Assembly (NCBI GenBank): GCA_051009035.1
Contig: JBPCWY010000186.1
Location: 1 to 8,142, forward strand
DNA from: Persebacter sp051009035
GTDB lineage: Bacteria > Pseudomonadota > Gammaproteobacteria > Tethybacterales > Persebacteraceae
Direction: 5' to 3'
Length of the DNA stretch: 8,142 nt
The number at the start of each line of letters is the position of its first letter. Position 1 is the first letter of the stretch. The notes beneath the pieces were generated by a model. The model searched no databases. It was given only the letters and a program-made list of their open reading frames with translations, and was not told the origin of the DNA. Below, piece by piece: positions 6,933 to 8,142 of the stretch. The translations under genes and the position numbers were made by a program.

Positions 6933-6941
6933 TGCTATACT
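6933..6941 (+). promoter_or_regulatory. extended -10 promoter of the dehalogenase gene, leaderless
   Basis: TGCTATACT is an extended -10 element (TGn followed by TATACT, five of six to consensus), which can work without a good -35. Only six bases separate it from the ATG at 6948, so transcription would begin at or next to the start codon. No Shine-Dalgarno is present before the ATG, which fits a leaderless mRNA. The region where a -35 would lie overlaps the -35 of the divergent tRNA-Phe promoter. Confidence 0.6.
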
Positions 6942-6947
6942 GCCGCC

Positions 6948-7613
6948 ATGCCCGCAACTTTGGCGTTTGACATTTACGGCACTTTGGCGGACCCGTCCGG
7001 CATGGCGCGCCCGCTCGCCGCGCATCTTAACCGCGCGGAAGACGCGGAAAGTTTTGCCGCGCGCTGGCGCGAAAAACAATTGGAATATTCATTCCGCCGC
7101 GCGCTGATGCGCCGCTATGTCCCGTTTTCCGAATGCACCAAATCCGCGCTGGAATTTGTATGCGCCGAGCGGCGGGAAAATATTTCCCCCGCCGCGCGCG
7201 CCGCATTGCTCGCGATTTACGGCGAGCTTCCGGCGTTTGCCGACGCCGCGCCGTGTTTGCAAAACCTCGCAAAACGCCGCTTGTTTGCTTTTTCCAACGG
7301 CGAAACGGCGGCGGTGGAAAAAATTCTCGCGCACAACCGCCTCGCCGGTTTTTTCGCCGGTATTGTCAGCGCGGACGAAGTGCAATCTTTTAAACCCGCG
7401 CCGGAAGTATACGCCCGTTTTTTGAGCCGCGCCGAATCCCGCCCCGAAGACACCTGGCTGATTTCGGCGAATCCGTTTGACATCATCGGCGCGCGCGCCG
7501 CCGGCTGGCGCGCGGCGTGGTTGCAACGCGGCGCGCCGTTTGACCCGTGGGACGAATTCCGTCCCGACAAAACGGTGTCGTCCCTTGCCGAATTGCCGGA
7601 AGTTTTACCATAA
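6948..7613 (+). CDS. haloacid dehalogenase, type II (L-2-haloacid dehalogenase-like)
   Basis: The 221-residue HAD-superfamily enzyme resembles L-2-haloacid dehalogenases, which hydrolyse 2-haloalkanoic acids to 2-hydroxy acids through an aspartyl ester. The motifs are in order: FDIYGTL (7-13) with nucleophile Asp8 and Thr12; RWREKQLEY (39-47) with Arg41; FSNG (115-118); SFKPAPEVY (147-155) with Lys149 and Tyr155; and SANPFD (173-178). Asp8, Thr12, Arg41, Ser116, Lys149, Tyr155, Ser173, Asn175 and Asp178 match all nine key residues of the Pseudomonas enzyme L-DEX, with identical spacing from Ser116 to Asp178. This argues for dehalogenase rather than phosphatase chemistry, although the natural substrate may be neither haloacetate nor any haloacid. 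The ATG at 6948 is the only start that keeps motif I with a short N-terminus. The stop overlaps the presumed start of the glycosylase gene, suggesting a two-gene unit. Confidence 0.9.
   Translation: MPATLAFDIYGTLADPSGMARPLAAHLNRAEDAESFAARWREKQLEYSFRRALMRRYVPFSECTKSALEFVCAERRENISPAARAALLAIYGELPAFADAAPCLQNLAKRRLFAFSNGETAAVEKILAHNRLAGFFAGIVSADEVQSFKPAPEVYARFLSRAESRPEDTWLISANPFDIIGARAAGWRAAWLQRGAPFDPWDEFRPDKTVSSLAELPEVLP
7598..7602 (+). promoter_or_regulatory. ribosome binding site supporting an ATA start for the glycosylase gene
   Basis: GGAAG lies in the last codons of the dehalogenase gene, seven bases before the ATA at 7610. This is optimal spacing. No comparable purine-rich site precedes the first in-frame ATG at 7673. 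It is the main local evidence that translation begins at 7610. Confidence 0.5.
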
Positions 7614-8142
7614 CCGCGCCCGCCCGCCGCCTCGCCGCCGCCGCAAAAACGCTTGCCGCGACGTCCGCAAAAATGCGTTTCGGCGCGCCGGTAACGCATG
7701 TTTACCGCCCGCTGGAATACGCCTGGGAGCCGCACCGCGCCTATTTGCAAAAATTTGCCGCCGCGCCGAAACGCGCGCTTTTTGTCGGCATGAATCCCGG
7801 TCCGTGGGGCATGGCGCAAACCGGAATCCCCTTCGGCGAAGTCGCCGCCGTGCGCGGCTGGATGAAAATTTCCGGCGCAATTTCGCCCCCGCCGGGGACG
7901 CATCCCAAACGCCCGGTGTTGGGATTTGACTGCCCCCGCAGCGAAGCCAGCGGGCGGCGGTTGTGGGGATTGTTTGCCGCCCGTTATCCGCGCGCCGAAG
8001 ATTTTTTTGCCGCCCATTTTGTTTTAAATTATTGCCCGCTGCTGTTTTTGGCGGCGGACAACAACCGCTGCGCCAACATCACGCCGGACAAACTTCCCGC
8101 CGCGGAAAAAGCGCCGCTGTTTGCCGCTTGCGACGATTTTTT
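7610..8142 (+). CDS. SMUG-type single-strand-selective uracil-DNA glycosylase (3' end outside window)
   Basis: This base-excision repair enzyme removes uracil and oxidised pyrimidines such as 5-hydroxymethyluracil from DNA. The frame is open to the window edge, with 177 codons of an expected 230-250. Numbering from 7610, family signatures are VYRPLEYAWEPH (31-42), then GMNPGPWGMAQTGIPFGEV (60-78). That segment carries the catalytic-loop Asn62 and Phe75, equivalent to human SMUG1 Asn85 and Phe98. HPKRPVLGF (98-106), RSEASGRRLWG (110-120), LNYCPLLF (139-146) and TPDKLPAAE (158-166) follow. The second catalytic motif, with its histidine, lies beyond the window. The start is uncertain. The family's N-terminal helix is encoded from 7610, where ATA overlaps the previous stop and has a good ribosome binding site. 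The first in-frame ATG is 7673, which would delete 21 residues. Confidence 0.93.
   Translation, partial: MTAPARRLAAAAKTLAATSAKMRFGAPVTHVYRPLEYAWEPHRAYLQKFAAAPKRALFVGMNPGPWGMAQTGIPFGEVAAVRGWMKISGAISPPPGTHPKRPVLGFDCPRSEASGRRLWGLFAARYPRAEDFFAAHFVLNYCPLLFLAADNNRCANITPDKLPAAEKAPLFAACDDF

Overview
This window is a compact, GC-rich bacterial chromosomal segment. It carries nine complete protein genes, one nearly complete gene cut by the left edge, one gene cut by the right edge (the uracil-DNA glycosylase) and two tRNA genes. The order lolB - ispE - tRNA-Gln - prs - rplY, with a TPR protein next to lolB, matches the arrangement known from gammaproteobacteria such as Pseudomonas, so a gammaproteobacterium is the best guess. 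It is not a close relative of the model species. Neither tRNA gene encodes its CCA end, pth does not follow rplY, and dksA sits directly after rplY. There are no mobile elements, CRISPR arrays or phage genes, and no gene-free stretch longer than 72 bases.

Minus strand, read right to left from 6914 to 1. A strong promoter (TATAAT at 6886-6891) drives tRNA-Phe. Close behind come an exported TPR protein, lolB (outer-membrane lipoprotein receptor), ispE (isoprenoid kinase), tRNA-Gln and prs (PRPP synthase). The three coding genes TPR-lolB-ispE overlap end to start, so this looks like one mixed tRNA/mRNA transcription unit. A second clear promoter (2781-2809) overlaps the end of prs and starts a second unit: rplY (ribosomal protein L25), dksA (RNA polymerase-binding stringent-response factor), a pterin carbinolamine dehydratase and a MATE efflux pump. 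In this unit the junctions are an ATGA overlap, a 2-base gap and a GTGA overlap. I see no hairpin-plus-U-run terminator in any gap.

Plus strand, from 6933 to the right edge. A divergent unit encodes a type II (L-2-haloacid-type) dehalogenase, probably translated from a leaderless mRNA, followed by a SMUG-type uracil-DNA glycosylase that runs off the window. The glycosylase has no usual start codon where its homology begins. Instead an ATA with an ideally spaced ribosome binding site overlaps the preceding stop codon.

Most of the content is housekeeping: translation, nucleotide and isoprenoid precursors, and outer-membrane biogenesis. I found no convincing new multi-gene system. The points most worth a second look are the AUA start of the glycosylase gene, the leaderless dehalogenase gene with its interlocked divergent promoters, and the coupling of dksA to rplY.
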